This document shows positions 1 through 9,263 of a stretch of 21,046 nucleotides of DNA, piece by piece. Position numbers and translations under genes: made by a program. Below the pieces are notes generated by a model. The model ran no database searches, was not told the origin of the DNA, and worked only from the letters and a program-made list of their open reading frames with translations. This DNA comes from Paramacrobiotus richtersi. Its lineage: Eukaryota > Tardigrada > Eutardigrada > Parachela > Macrobiotidae. The number at the start of each line of letters is the position of its first letter. Positions within the stretch are counted from its first letter, which is position 1. Where the stretch lies: NCBI GenBank assembly GCA_034698045.1, contig JAQGAU010001159.1, positions 1-21,046 on the forward strand, in the 5' to 3' direction.

Positions 1-195
1 ACTGGTAAAACCGTAAAACTCGTTACTAAAAAATCGGTGACCATCCATATATATTTTATAAGAAAACTGGTAAAACCGTAAAACTGGTTCCTAAAAAATC
101 ACTGGTCATCCATAAATATTTATTAACAAAACTGGTAAAACCGTAAAACCCATTTCTAGAAAATCACTGTTACTTCTATAGCATTGTTTTACTAG
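1..195. repeat. 65-bp tandem repeat, three units
   Basis: Three consecutive units begin at 1, 66 and 131, each opening with ACTGGTAAAACCGTAAAAC, so the period is 65 bp. Within units the pattern is a conserved head, a variable middle, then AAAAAATC and an AT-rich tail. The third unit has diverged most in its second half. Immediately after it, at about 189-212, the head recurs in inverted orientation (ACTAGTTTTACCAGTTTTCT). The array may continue upstream of the window. No coding potential is seen. Confidence 0.85.
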
Positions 196-335
196 TTTTA
201 CCAGTTTTCTTGTTTCTGTCCCAAATCTCACCTACCCTCTGATTTGTGGCTCCATAGGGTGACGTGATGCTGGTCAGCCAATAAGGAACGATTACATCAG
301 GCACGTATCAACTTGATAGTACAGCACTGGCATTG

Positions 336-415
336 TTCGAATCCCGGTACAAAGCAATTATGCTAAATTCACGCAACAGCAGCAACGGGTAACTCCCGAA
401 GTATTCTTCCGCTGC
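336..415 (+). repeat. Copy 1 of a diverged direct repeat
   Basis: This stretch is similar to 680-752. Shared blocks include AAAGCAAT, a TTAATTC/TAAATTC block followed by CGCAACAGC, and TAACTC-CGAAGTATT-TTCCGC. This copy has a small insertion after the CAACAGC block. It also contains GTTCGAATCC, a match to the tRNA T-loop/B-box core, but I could not fold a tRNA around it. Otherwise 196-783 appears to be non-coding intergenic sequence. Confidence 0.6.
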
Positions 416-679
416 GTATCTTCCATGCTTGGGCGTGGGACACCATACGTGAAAACGTTCAGGATCATTTTACATTACAACCATTATCAATGCCCACACA
501 TCGCAAGTTTTATCTGTCGAATCCGACTTGAACTACCGTGCTCTCTGTTTGCTCTGTGAAACTACAGATTTTTATGTTTAAAGCTGTGCCAGTTGCGAGG
601 TTATAGTGAAATACCAAAAAGGACATAATAACGGGTGAGAAACAGCCAACGCTGTGACCAAACTTTGGAACGCTAGTTG

Positions 680-752
680 TTGGCACCGATAAAGCAATAA
701 TCATGTTTAATTCGCGCAACAGCTAACTCACGAAGTATTTTTCCGCAGCACA
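680..752 (+). repeat. Copy 2 of a diverged direct repeat
   Basis: Partner of 336-415 in the same orientation about 340 bp away. It lies just beyond the 3' end of the MAN2C1 relic, which ends at 784 on the minus strand. Divergence is substantial, with scattered substitutions and a short indel, so this is an old local duplication rather than an active tandem array. Confidence 0.6.
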
Positions 753-2069
753 GTTTACAAAAACTAATAAAAGCTAAAACAAATCACCAATGTCCAGGAG
801 TATCTTCAGTCAAGAACAACACGAAGCTTTTGATCTCAAAAGCTCTGAAAACCACAACAAACTCCTTATTCTGGGCCGCCGTCTTCTCCCCAACCACATC
901 CTCCAGTATACTACACTCATGCACCGCTTCCACCGGGAACATCGTTCTAACACTGGCCACAGCGCCTCCACCGTGACTCTCGTACAATCTAATAACAATA
1001 GCACGCGACCGATCCTCGGCGACCTTGACCGCGTCGAGCACCACAGCCGGATTAGAAACAGTGAAAAAATGGACTAGACCACTCCGAGATAACTGCTTAT
1101 CGTCCGTCGGGTCGGTGTAGACGGGATCCCAGGTGTCATTCAAGGAGGAAGCGTGCGGAATCACGTTGGCTTCTTGGAATGATCCCCTGAGAAATAAATC
1201 AGTGGTAAACAGATTAAGATGTTGTCAACTGTTAAGGCCTACCAATGCGGCATGATGGCGTATCTCAGCGGACGCACTCCCATATCCGCGTCGGGATCGG
1301 GTGCCTTGGGAGAGCGCAGCAGGGACAACGTTAACGCCCATCTTGTTGTCACGCACGGAAAAACCATGGTTGGTCAGATTGATCACAGACATGCCAAATC
1401 CATGTTCCGACAAATCAGCCCACCGCTGACAGGATACTTCAAAATTGGCCCAGTCCCAGGAGGTGCTGGGCTGTGCTGGACGTTCAATCCATCCGTTTTG
1501 AATCTCAAAAGTGGCTTTCTTGTTGTCGGATGTTACGTTAGCGTCCACCTGTAAGAAACTTCATTCAAGAAAGGAAGAGCAAAACTAAATTTCCGGCAGA
1601 AAACTGATTTGCGAACTTTTTATGATTCACACGCATGCAGTGTATTTTACCGATAAATAACAGGCATAACTCCGTAATCGAAACCACGTACCTCCATTTG
1701 TGTTTCACTTTCCAATCAACATCACATTCAACCTGGACGATGGGTGCAGCCGGATGAAAGAAGAGGCGCATACTGACCAGACAGCCATCCAAAGCGCGGA
1801 ATACAGTCCGCACATCCGTCTGAGTCGGTCTGACCAACGTGACACCCAATCAATTCATACTTGGTCGCATGCCGCGCCTCCAGGTGATAGTCCATACAGT
1901 CCCACGCATGCCAGAACAGCGGCACATCATCAAACATCACCAACTGGTTGGTCGCGCTACCCTTCGAAATGCATTCCCGATGCACACCGTTTCCGGCCGG
2001 TTTAAGCAGCATCGATGAGATCACACCGAACCCGTTCAACTTCACCGTGAGGAACTCATTCTCCATGGT

Positions 2070-2301
2070 CATTGACTCATTGTATCGTCGTCGTGTTTCT
2101 GTATGCTGATCGCACTCAGAATGATATTCAAGTAGCGGATATCGTTCGTCATGGAGTAAGGAGGAAGAGCCGCGCAAGTAGCATGCTTTTCGTTCTTGTA
2201 GTAGATTGTGCCGCTGCTGGCGTTGAAAAACGGTGGATGACTCGGTGAGAGGAAGTTGAGGTTGGATCCACAATCTTCGTTCAAGGTGTCGATAAGATTG
2301 C
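2070..2301 (-). other. Exon-like open stretch upstream of MAN2C1 block C, unassigned
   Basis: On the minus strand a good acceptor (TTTTCTGATTTTTCTAG) ends at 2302 and is followed by an open frame reading LIDTLNEDCGSNLNF and, further on, NASSGTIYYKNEK. This does not match the linker expected before MAN2C1 block C, and its frame differs from that block. Part of the stretch is repeated near 8170-8240 with LVDTWNEDCES in the equivalent place. It could be a lineage-specific insert, an exon of another decayed gene, or a chance open frame. I do not recognise the sequence. Confidence 0.35.
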
Positions 2302-2943
2302 CTAGAAAAATCAGAAAACGGTTAATAACATAAAAAAACAACTACTTACTTGGATTAATCCAACAAGCATTCAATTAAAGCGAGGCTTCATCTACGAAAA
2401 CATACAAACACCAAAAGGCACATGCTGTGTCGTTCCTCAAGCAGTTTATCAATGCAATGCGAAAAGATGTTTTATTTTCGTCAAACGCAAACAAAACATA
2501 TATCCGCTACTTCAACTCGATTCATATTCAAAAGTGCACCATTAGACTGATTACAGCGACTCGACGTTATGCGCCATTGTACTACGTTTTGCCTCAAGAT
2601 ACGGTATACACAGCTAGAAATAAAACAAACCATCAGGTTGAATAAACGTTTACCCTGACCAGGTTTGGGATACTACGAAGGCTAGAAATATGATCGGAAA
2701 ATTCTAGACTGGTAATTTCAGACAGCATACCTGTAATTCTTGTAAACTTCTACCACGTCTAACCCACACGCACGTGGCGCTATTCGCAAACACTGCGTCT
2801 ACGAATCAGTTAACAACATAAACCCCGTTCACCTCACAATCAGTTAACTGACCGAAGTTTTTTATTTTAAACTCAATATAAACTAATATAACTTTATATA
2901 ACTTTCCGTTGCATAAACAATCCAGTCACACGGTCTTTCTTAC
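2302..2943. other. AT-rich gap where MAN2C1 catalytic exons should be
   Basis: Both strands were read for the missing GH38 catalytic exons (nucleophile exon and the later H-D-V motif region) and nothing matching was found. The sequence is AT-rich with many stops. Bases 2341-2460 are similar to 8281-8410, sharing an AAGCTTCRTCTA-like core. The simplest reading is deletion of catalytic exons plus ordinary intronic or intergenic sequence. Confidence 0.55.
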
Positions 2944-3234
2944 CGAATACCAAATTCCTCTTGGAAAAACCTCTGCCCATAGAGAAACTGTCGGATGAAA
3001 GCTTCTCCGCTGGGCAGATTCCCGTCCATCTCCACCCACGTCCCGCCGACCGGAATGATCTGGCCTTTCTTGACGAATTTCTTCACTTGGTCATACGCAA
3101 CCGGAAAGTGCTCCTTCACCCAGCGGATTGCTGCGCCGAGGACGCCACGAACCGGAAGTCGGGGTATTCCTCCACCTCGTTCATGACGGTCACTGCCTGG
3201 TGAGATTGGGACCCGTTCGAAGGGTGCTGTCACC

Positions 3235-3259
3235 AGTCACCACTGGTGACTCACCAGTG
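3235..3259. repeat. Two overlapping perfect palindromes
   Basis: AGTCACCACTGGTGACT at 3235-3251 is an odd-length perfect palindrome. CACTGGTGACTCACCAGTG at 3241-3259 is a second one overlapping it. Both are built from the same CACCAGT/ACTGGTG word, which also occurs just upstream. They lie upstream of MAN2C1 block D, in what would be an intron. No function can be assigned. Confidence 0.7.
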
Positions 3260-3290
3260 TGCAGCTGTGCCTGATGGATATTCACATACC

Positions 3291-3727
3291 TGTACGTGTT
3301 ATTGGAGCAGTCTTTGCTGAAGTACCGTACAGCGGCCGTGATCACGGGCATCTGTCCGTTGATATTCGTGATTTATTGACATCAGGCAGGTAGTCCGCAG
3401 ATGCATGTACAATATGTTATGTGGAACGAGCTCGTTCCTTCTGGTAATTTTCGACGCGAATGCTAAGGTAAATGTATGGTGCAAAAATTTTTATTGTACT
3501 GATTCCAAGCATCATTCGTCCAGACTCCAGAGCAACCGCTACAAATATAGCTGAAGCACAACAGTTTTTAAAAAAAATATAATTACAGACACTGAAACAC
3601 TAGTATCGATGTCTGACAAAAATCCAAGAAAATACAACAAAACTAAAACTACAAAATTCGGCAATTGACCGGGCGGTCGAGCAATCGGTCAAAAGAGTCC
3701 GATTACGACTAAACTGCCCTAGCACAT
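3291..3727. other. Spacer between MAN2C1 relic and galactosyltransferase stop
   Basis: No gene is recognised here. On the minus strand a short open stretch ending at a possible donor (CAG then GTATGTG, boundary at 3290/3289) reads MPVITAAVRYFSKDC. It sits where the MAN2C1 metal-site exon would be expected but does not resemble it. The spacer also contains the likely poly(A) signal of the galactosyltransferase gene. The sequence near 3540-3720 is AT-rich and featureless. Confidence 0.5.
3490..3495 (-). terminator. Poly(A) signal, galactosyltransferase gene
   Basis: AATAAA on the minus strand, about 230 nt beyond the stop codon of the GT31 gene. It is the first canonical signal I see downstream in the transcript direction. 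The assignment is inferred from position only. Confidence 0.45.
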
Positions 3728-5295
3728 CTAACAAGGAACCGCGTAATATGTGCATGGTGTGTTCCACAGGCGCCACATTGTCGTATCATTCATCGAATGC
3801 ACAACCAAGTAGAAAGTTTTGCTGCAGCACCAGTTCCATATTCTCCCCGAAATGTCGTAGCCATCCAGTGAGGTATGCGAAATCCCCGCCTTCCGTGCCG
3901 CCAGGCCGGTAATGAAGATATCATCATGCCACAAATACTTCAATTTTGTCGAGACTTTGGCCACAGGAGCCAATGCAGCGGAGTGGAACACGTAGAGAAC
4001 GCCCGAGAGATACGGTGGGAACCTACACAGATCATAACTTCAACGGCCGACTACTTTGAATACGGAAAGATCCATTCGTATAGCTTGTTTATTGTTGAGT
4101 AATAAAACAAAAGTCACAGCACTGGTGAATGTGATATAAACAGCAAATACACATATTGGTGACAGATTATACTCAGCATCGGGATATTCGTCCGTCGTTA
4201 CGGCCCACTTATTCTTCGGCTCCCGGATAGGGGTGCTGTAGCGAAAAATTAATCCGTAGATCGAAGGAGACTGGGGCAGATAGCCGCGCAGGGATTCCAA
4301 TAGCAGAGGCGGATTCAGCCAACAGTCGTCGTCGGCTTTCGCTGTGAAAGCGGCTTGCGGACAGTGGAGTAGACTCCAATGGATTAGAGCCAAGCCTACA
4401 ACATCGGGAATTTGCGGGACACCAAGGATCGAATTCTCGCAGTTTGCAGTAAAATAATTGTATCGGCCGACTAAGCATGTTACCGAAGCTTCTTTATTTC
4501 GTTTTCTGGTGGTTTTGCGTCGCTTCGCCGATGCGTAATTCTGTCGGTTCTACAAATGCAACCCACCTTTGCGCGTGGCCTGATGATAACCATCGACAAA
4601 CGCCTCCGACTGGATAATATCACCGTTAGACGTCGCTTCGTCCGCAATCTGCGCCTGGATGGCAGGAGCAGTTTGGCCAACAATAAACAACAGCCGGAAA
4701 CCAACGGCCGATATCTGCGTGGGCGGTTGTGAGCACGCGAGTCGGTTGGCGCGGCGATCAATGGCCAAGGAGCCGTAGGTGCGCCGGATTGTGTCTCGTC
4801 TCTGGAAGGCATTCGGCCGTGTATAGATGATCAACAGGAGAAATGGTGGGGTCATGTTGGAGCAGGGGGCTGGTGAGATACTGAACCGATCGAAGGATGC
4901 GTATGAGCTAATGTCGGCCGGGGGCGTTTCTGCGAATAATTACGAAAGAAAAGTTCCTATTGGCAGTGTCACTCGGCAGCGGCACTGGGTGCAACACAGT
5001 AAGTTACTGAATGTCGGATAAATTGCACAAACTGTTTTACTGCACGCAAAGCTCATGATCAAGAATTTCCAAAACATTTACCTGGGACTTCTGCCATCCC
5101 AACTGGGTCTGTCTTAAAGGCGATGTCTTGGAGCTTATAGTCATTGTTCGCTGAATCTGAAGCCAGCCAGCACCAAATCCATCCACTCGGTCCTCGTTGC
5201 GATGGTTTGGAAAAGAGAAGAAGAGGGAGACCGATGTATCCGAGGAGGAAGATTAGCCCCAGCTTAGAGTACCGCACTAATCTTGCAGCTGCCAT
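3728..5295 (-). CDS. Beta-1,3-galactosyltransferase-like protein (GT31), Golgi type II membrane
   Basis: Four exons, in transcript order 5295-5082, 4929-4567, 4395-4173 and 4022-3728, join in phase to 364 residues. Introns are GT-AG. The family transfers galactose or N-acetylglucosamine from UDP-sugar in beta-1,3 linkage onto glycoproteins or glycolipids in the Golgi lumen. A short cytoplasmic head is followed by a signal-anchor at about residues 11-28 (LGLIFLLGYIGLPLLLF). The family block FQRRDTIRRTYGS is at 113-125, GDII at 174-177, the metal-binding DDD at 214-216 (KADDDCWLN), PPYLSG at 269-274, and HDDIFITG at 299-306, corresponding to the family's E/D-D-V-x-x-G. One sequon (NMT) lies at 96-98. 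The start is the first Met before the anchor. Length is normal for the family. Acceptor sugar and exact orthologue cannot be told from sequence. One donor (GTGGGT, exon 2) is non-optimal. Confidence 0.9.
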
Positions 5296-7364
5296 AGCGC
5301 CGATCTTCGGGTGTCCTTCGTATCTAGCAACAGTGCGTTTCTTTCATTAGGGAAATATTATTATTATAAAAAAGTACCACGTTGTTAGTGGATCGTGCAC
5401 CGCAGAAATACGGATGAGTCGGGATGACACACAACTACCGAAAACAAAGTATTCACGAAATAAGTACCTGAACTGAGCTGACTTATCTACGTGCTGCAGG
5501 AGATTAATGCACAACGGCGTCGTTCAGGTTTACTTACATCCGCCCAGAAGTAGGTTAACTGTACCACAGGATTGCATTCGAATTCCGAAGCATTCTTTTC
5601 ATACAAGATGCCTTGACGGTTCCGGTGCGATTCGATCCATAACAGGCTTTCTTACAGGAAAACGTATAATTAATACAGTATATAAAAATCTCCACCTCCA
5701 AAAACCGCAGGGCTTGAGCACATTGATCTTCGTGAGATTTCAAGGGCGCAACAGAATGATGATAAGTAGAAAGAAACGTTATCGTTCATGGACAACCTTT
5801 CGCATAAATGATAAACCATGAGAATTTCTCAGACCGTGTCGAAGATAATCACGCGAGTCGCGACTAAAAAGCACCGAGCTGGTCGGACAGCCGTTACGCG
5901 TGGAAGGAATTCCTAGTGATTCGACTGTGGCTAATGTGACAGAGTTTTAACTTCATCATGGCCCAGCGCCAGATGCCTGGGAATGCTGTTGTGCTTCTTA
6001 CATCAGGTTCAGATGAATATCGCAACTCCGAGAAAACGCTAAACAGCACCAGCGTAGTCAACAATCATGTGCATTCGGCAGCATTCCTGAGCAACGATGC
6101 AGTCGAATGTCGTCGTCGGTCGATTCTCATTGGATGACCAACATCAAGTCGTACTCACAAGTCAGCGTAGCGCCCTGGCAGGAACGATATCAACCAAGCA
6201 TGCCAAACGGTTGGATTTATTCCCAGTCTGTTGATATCGTGTGCTTGTTTATACAATTCTATGGAAATTGAAACATCCGTTTTGAAAATGTGTATGCGAA
6301 ATCTTAATGGAAGGATTCCCACAAACTCTCAGACTGGGCTACGTTATCAACCGATTCAGAGAGCTGGATTTGCTTCGACTCTAAGGGATGTCATCTTTGA
6401 TCAGCTATTATTATTTCTGCGCTCGTTGATGACATGCTGTCACTGGGCGACGAATACGAATGTGAAACTCACGATCAACATCTTTGATTTCGATATCAGA
6501 TTCTTGGAGCGAAAAAAAACGAATATTCGGAAGTGTGGCTATTTCGATTAACGGATACAGACGATGGCCCGGTGCGGAAGAAGTCTGCCAAAATCAACCC
6601 TACGTCAGTCTGTACGGCAAGAAATACCAGCGATTACAAAATGTGAACTCGCAAGAATACATCAAACTCGTCATTCATGACCAGTTTTGTTTATTCATGT
6701 GAGTTTACTGTAAGATGACCATGGCTGGCATGCATCCAACAAGCAGACGAATATATCCCGTAATAATAATACGTCCTGGATGGCAAGGAACGCGGTCAGT
6801 ACCATGCTGCTGGACATCGGATGGTTGTGCTTGAAAGCGGTAATTTAAAAAGTTTTCTAACTCTAATTCTCTCTTCATTATAATGTTGTTGCACATTAAT
6901 AACATCAAAGATGCTCAAGATCTATGTACATACAGCAGTACAGTCTCCTTTTTTTCGCGATTTTTACGTACGCTTTACCCTGCCTAATGACACTTGGTCG
7001 TCTTTTCTTTAGTACGAAATATATTTTTCTGCTGGAAGGACGTAAAAGTGCAAACATGAAAAAAAATGAGATGAAGTGCATGCATGCACTTCATTCATAT
7101 ATGAATACAACTGTACCTACCGGAAGTTTCTAAATTTCTTCTAGAAACAACAATCCGGCGCACGTTAGCGACAGCCACTGTCCTAGCAAAATGTCTGACG
7201 TTAAGATGGGAAGAATTGCCGGTTCTCATCGGCAGGGGTGTAATCCCTCCAAGTCCACGATTGCGAGGCATTGTCGGAATGACCAAATAACTTCCGGAAG
7301 AAAGTCCGAGAAATTGTCAAGCAAGTTGGATGGACTGCTGGAAAGTGCAGGTAGGTACAATTAA
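5296..7364. other. Gene-poor region upstream of the galactosyltransferase
   Basis: The part next to 5295 should hold the promoter and 5' UTR of the GT31 gene; no clear TATA box is seen. I recognise no gene here. Open stretches that could be decayed exons are: 5958-6137 plus (59 codons, starting MAQRQMPGNAVV), 6231-6551 plus (106 codons), 6484-6702 plus (contains GYRRWPGAEEVCQNQPYVSL), and a plus-strand frame at about 7149-7350 bounded by TTCTAG and GTAGGT. None matches a family I know, and none has a neighbour it clearly splices to. Base composition between them is AT-rich. Confidence 0.5.
7071..7094. repeat. 24-bp perfect palindrome
   Basis: ATGAAGTGCATG is followed directly by its exact reverse complement CATGCACTTCAT. 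There is no loop, and the symmetry stops at both edges. It lies in gene-poor sequence about 270 bp before the VPS39-like pseudogene fragment. It could be a dimeric factor site or a chance or replication product; no gene context explains it. Confidence 0.85.
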
Positions 7365-7365
7365 T

Positions 7366-7865
7366 GTGCTGGTATATCCGAGCAAGTTAATTGCCCGAAT
7401 TGACCGGTTCATCACTGAGAAGGCCACGTTCGCCCTTATTGAATATTTGATCGAGGTAGTGCACATGTCATAAAATCATAATATCTTTGCATTTTTTAGC
7501 GCCTCTCCTGTTAGCTGTGACTGTCTGTGTAAGTAATAATTACAATAGTAAATAACTGATGTTAATGTGACTTAATAATATATAATTATGAATATGTAAT
7601 TAGTACGTTATAAAATCCATTTTTAATTGCTTTTTTAATTGCTACTTATTTCGAAAACTGTATTGACATTTACATCTTTCTTCCTTCTTTTTAATACGCT
7701 GCAGCATCGTTTTGTAGTTTTCAGTTTTTGAAATTCAAACTACTGATGTTGAGCTTACGTAGTGGAGTGGCAGAAAATACGTGTTAGTCCGCGCTTTCCA
7801 ATTTCATCAGCATTGAAAAGTCTTGGCGATTAGCGCTCTTCGATATTTTTGCACGGTGGTTACTT
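7366..7865 (+). pseudogene. Duplicated VPS39 fragment (exon 8 end plus intron 8)
   Basis: This stretch aligns with about 14330-14820 in the intact VPS39 gene. Bases 7371-7480 correspond to the last third of exon 8 (TATCCGAGCAAG, GAATTGACCGGTTC, GCCCTTATTGAATATTTGA), and what follows to about 7865 corresponds to intron 8. The copy has a 4-base insertion after AGCAAG that breaks the reading frame. Intron sequence is retained, so it arose by DNA duplication and not by retroposition. Exonic and intronic parts have diverged to a broadly similar degree, as expected without selection. The region upstream of 7366 does not match the rest of exon 8, so the copy is truncated. Confidence 0.85.
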
Positions 7866-8169
7866 TTTTTATATTATTATTACTGACACACAAACCACAC
7901 ACTTGTTCTCTTTAAGTTTATTTCCTACTTAATTTTGGCCTTCACTCTCAAGTGTTTTTATTTTGATAATTATAAACTACACTATGCAAAGTGAACTACG
8001 AAATCCAGCTCATTTTCGGGAAAAGCAATGTGCTGAATTTTCTTGGTTTACATTGTACGAATGCATGTAAGCGTGTACGAACGAAAGCAATGTACAAAGA
8101 GTGTTTCTTGGACTACTATGTATGTAAACTTCACGATACAGGTATTTACCATTAAATTTTACAGTCGGC
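7866..8169. other. AT-rich spacer between two duplicated fragments
   Basis: No gene, RNA or repeat is recognised. The sequence separates the VPS39-derived fragment from the MAN2C1-region-derived fragment and may contain the junction between two duplication events. Confidence 0.45.
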
Positions 8170-8415
8170 AGCCGAGGAAATTCATGTACAGATATCATAG
8201 ACTCACAATCTTCGTTCCAGGTATCGACGAGAATACTTAATAAAAAATAATGAACCTGGGAAATAATTATAATATACACGGTTGTTTTCTGAAAAGTAAC
8301 AAATCACAAACGTTATTGCAATCAAATCGAAGCTTCGTCTATCAGAAGAACAAAAATATACAAGAGTTACATGTACAGATACCGTTTCTCAATCACTTTA
8401 ACCAGTTTCTGTATT
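8170..8415. repeat. Diverged copy of MAN2C1-relic flank
   Basis: Two parts resemble the relic region at the same spacing and orientation. Bases 8200-8240 match 2262-2300 (CACAATCTTCGTTC-AGGT-TCGA core; on the minus strand LVDTWNEDCES against LIDTLNEDCGS). Bases 8305-8410 match about 2365-2455 (AAGCTTCGTCTA against AGGCTTCATCTA, then a similar CGTTYCTCAA-CA run). The copy therefore spans the intron border next to the unassigned exon at 2070-2301. It is too diverged to encode a matching exon, and its flanking splice acceptor is weaker. Confidence 0.55.
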
Positions 8416-9263
8416 TAGATGCGGATTTCGCTAAATACGTACAGGCGTAATATTACTCCAGATTTATCATGTACCCATCTGGAAACAAAGTATTTTCTGC
8501 TGTTCCAGGGTTCAGAAAACTTCAAAGGTCACTGTCATGCCACGTTTTCCTGCAAAAGTTCTATTCTGTGCATCACGTGTGCACTAAACCGAGTTCACTA
8601 GAAAAACGCTCATGGTAAAAACATTGTGGGTATAAAAAACGGCATCAGCATTCCTCGAAAATATCAAAGCTCTGACCGCCTGAAAATGCACGGCGTATGC
8701 ACAGCGCTACGCATTGTGAACTTGTGAGAACAATGCATGTAAGCACAGGCTCTTTCTTAACGTATACAATCACCTGAATACCATGTTAAAAATTTAAACA
8801 AAATAGTGTGAAAAGATCATCTAAAACTTGTAGTACTTCAAAAAAAGATTGAAACATACGAAAGTATAATACTGAATAATCAAAAAGGTACATCACCGTA
8901 CATGAAACTCCAGATAACGCAGACGTTAACAAGATGACGACTTCCGGTATATACGAAGTATTTTTGATTTATTATACCCTACGATTATGATCACTGTCGC
9001 GGGTGTTAGCGCGAGCTTTTTATCAATACATTCGCATGGCGATATGCTACGTACAAAACAGCTGTAGATCCCGTACTTTTAGACTTTTCAATTGGGTTTG
9101 TCATTTATGCTATAGTATTTCTTCATAAGAGACTGTTCACTACTAATTCAAACTTCAAACGCCCAAGCAAAAGAAACAACATCTTTTTAACAATTTCCCA
9201 TGTTTTTACTAGCATTTCCTCATAACACCACTGTCCCCACAAACCAAACAAACGCGACAAAAA
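8416..9263. other. AT-rich sequence downstream of the mitochondrial-type gene
   Basis: No gene is recognised on either strand. The region near 9180-9263 should be the 3' UTR of the minus-strand gene ending at 9264. The remainder is AT-rich with frequent stops and no repeat that I can relate to the rest of the window. Confidence 0.5.

Larger units (their letters stand above)
784..3196 (-). pseudogene. MAN2C1: MAN2C1-like cytosolic alpha-mannosidase (GH38) relic
   Basis: The parent enzyme trims free oligomannose glycans in the cytosol. Four blocks resemble it, listed in gene order. Block D, 2944-3196, covers the segment with [19 protein letters not shown]. Block C, 1692 to about 2069, covers FDDVPLFWHAWDCMDYHLEAR. 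Block B, 1243-1548, covers TSWDWANFEV and DLSEHGFG. Block A, 784-1186, is the C-terminal domain and stop. Splice-like borders remain, and blocks B and A join in phase (MPHW then GSFQEANV). Frame breaks lie near 3122-3130 (one base missing), 1845-1850 and 1325-1332 (one or seven extra bases). I found neither the N-terminal metal-site motif (HIDTAW type) nor the nucleophile exon (WLPDTFGYS type). Roughly 350 residues of the catalytic and linker region between blocks D and C are absent. Neighbouring genes show no such breaks, so decay is likelier than sequencing error. An exotic, much-reduced homologue is the alternative. Confidence 0.8.

Noticed and set aside
336..365. Possible tRNA, because of GTTCGAATCC
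   Set aside because: The T-stem next to it pairs poorly (CATTG with CCCGG), and no D-arm or anticodon arm falls at the right distance. It is part of a diverged direct repeat.
790..1554. Plus-strand open frames of about 95 and 111 codons
   Set aside because: They lie antisense to MAN2C1 blocks A and B, where the minus strand reads clear family motifs. They are shadows.
6450..6500. Second VPS39-like fragment (DEYECE resembling exon 11 DNYECE)
   Set aside because: Only about a dozen bases agree well and the frame stops soon after. Unlike the 7366 fragment, the flanking sequence does not align.
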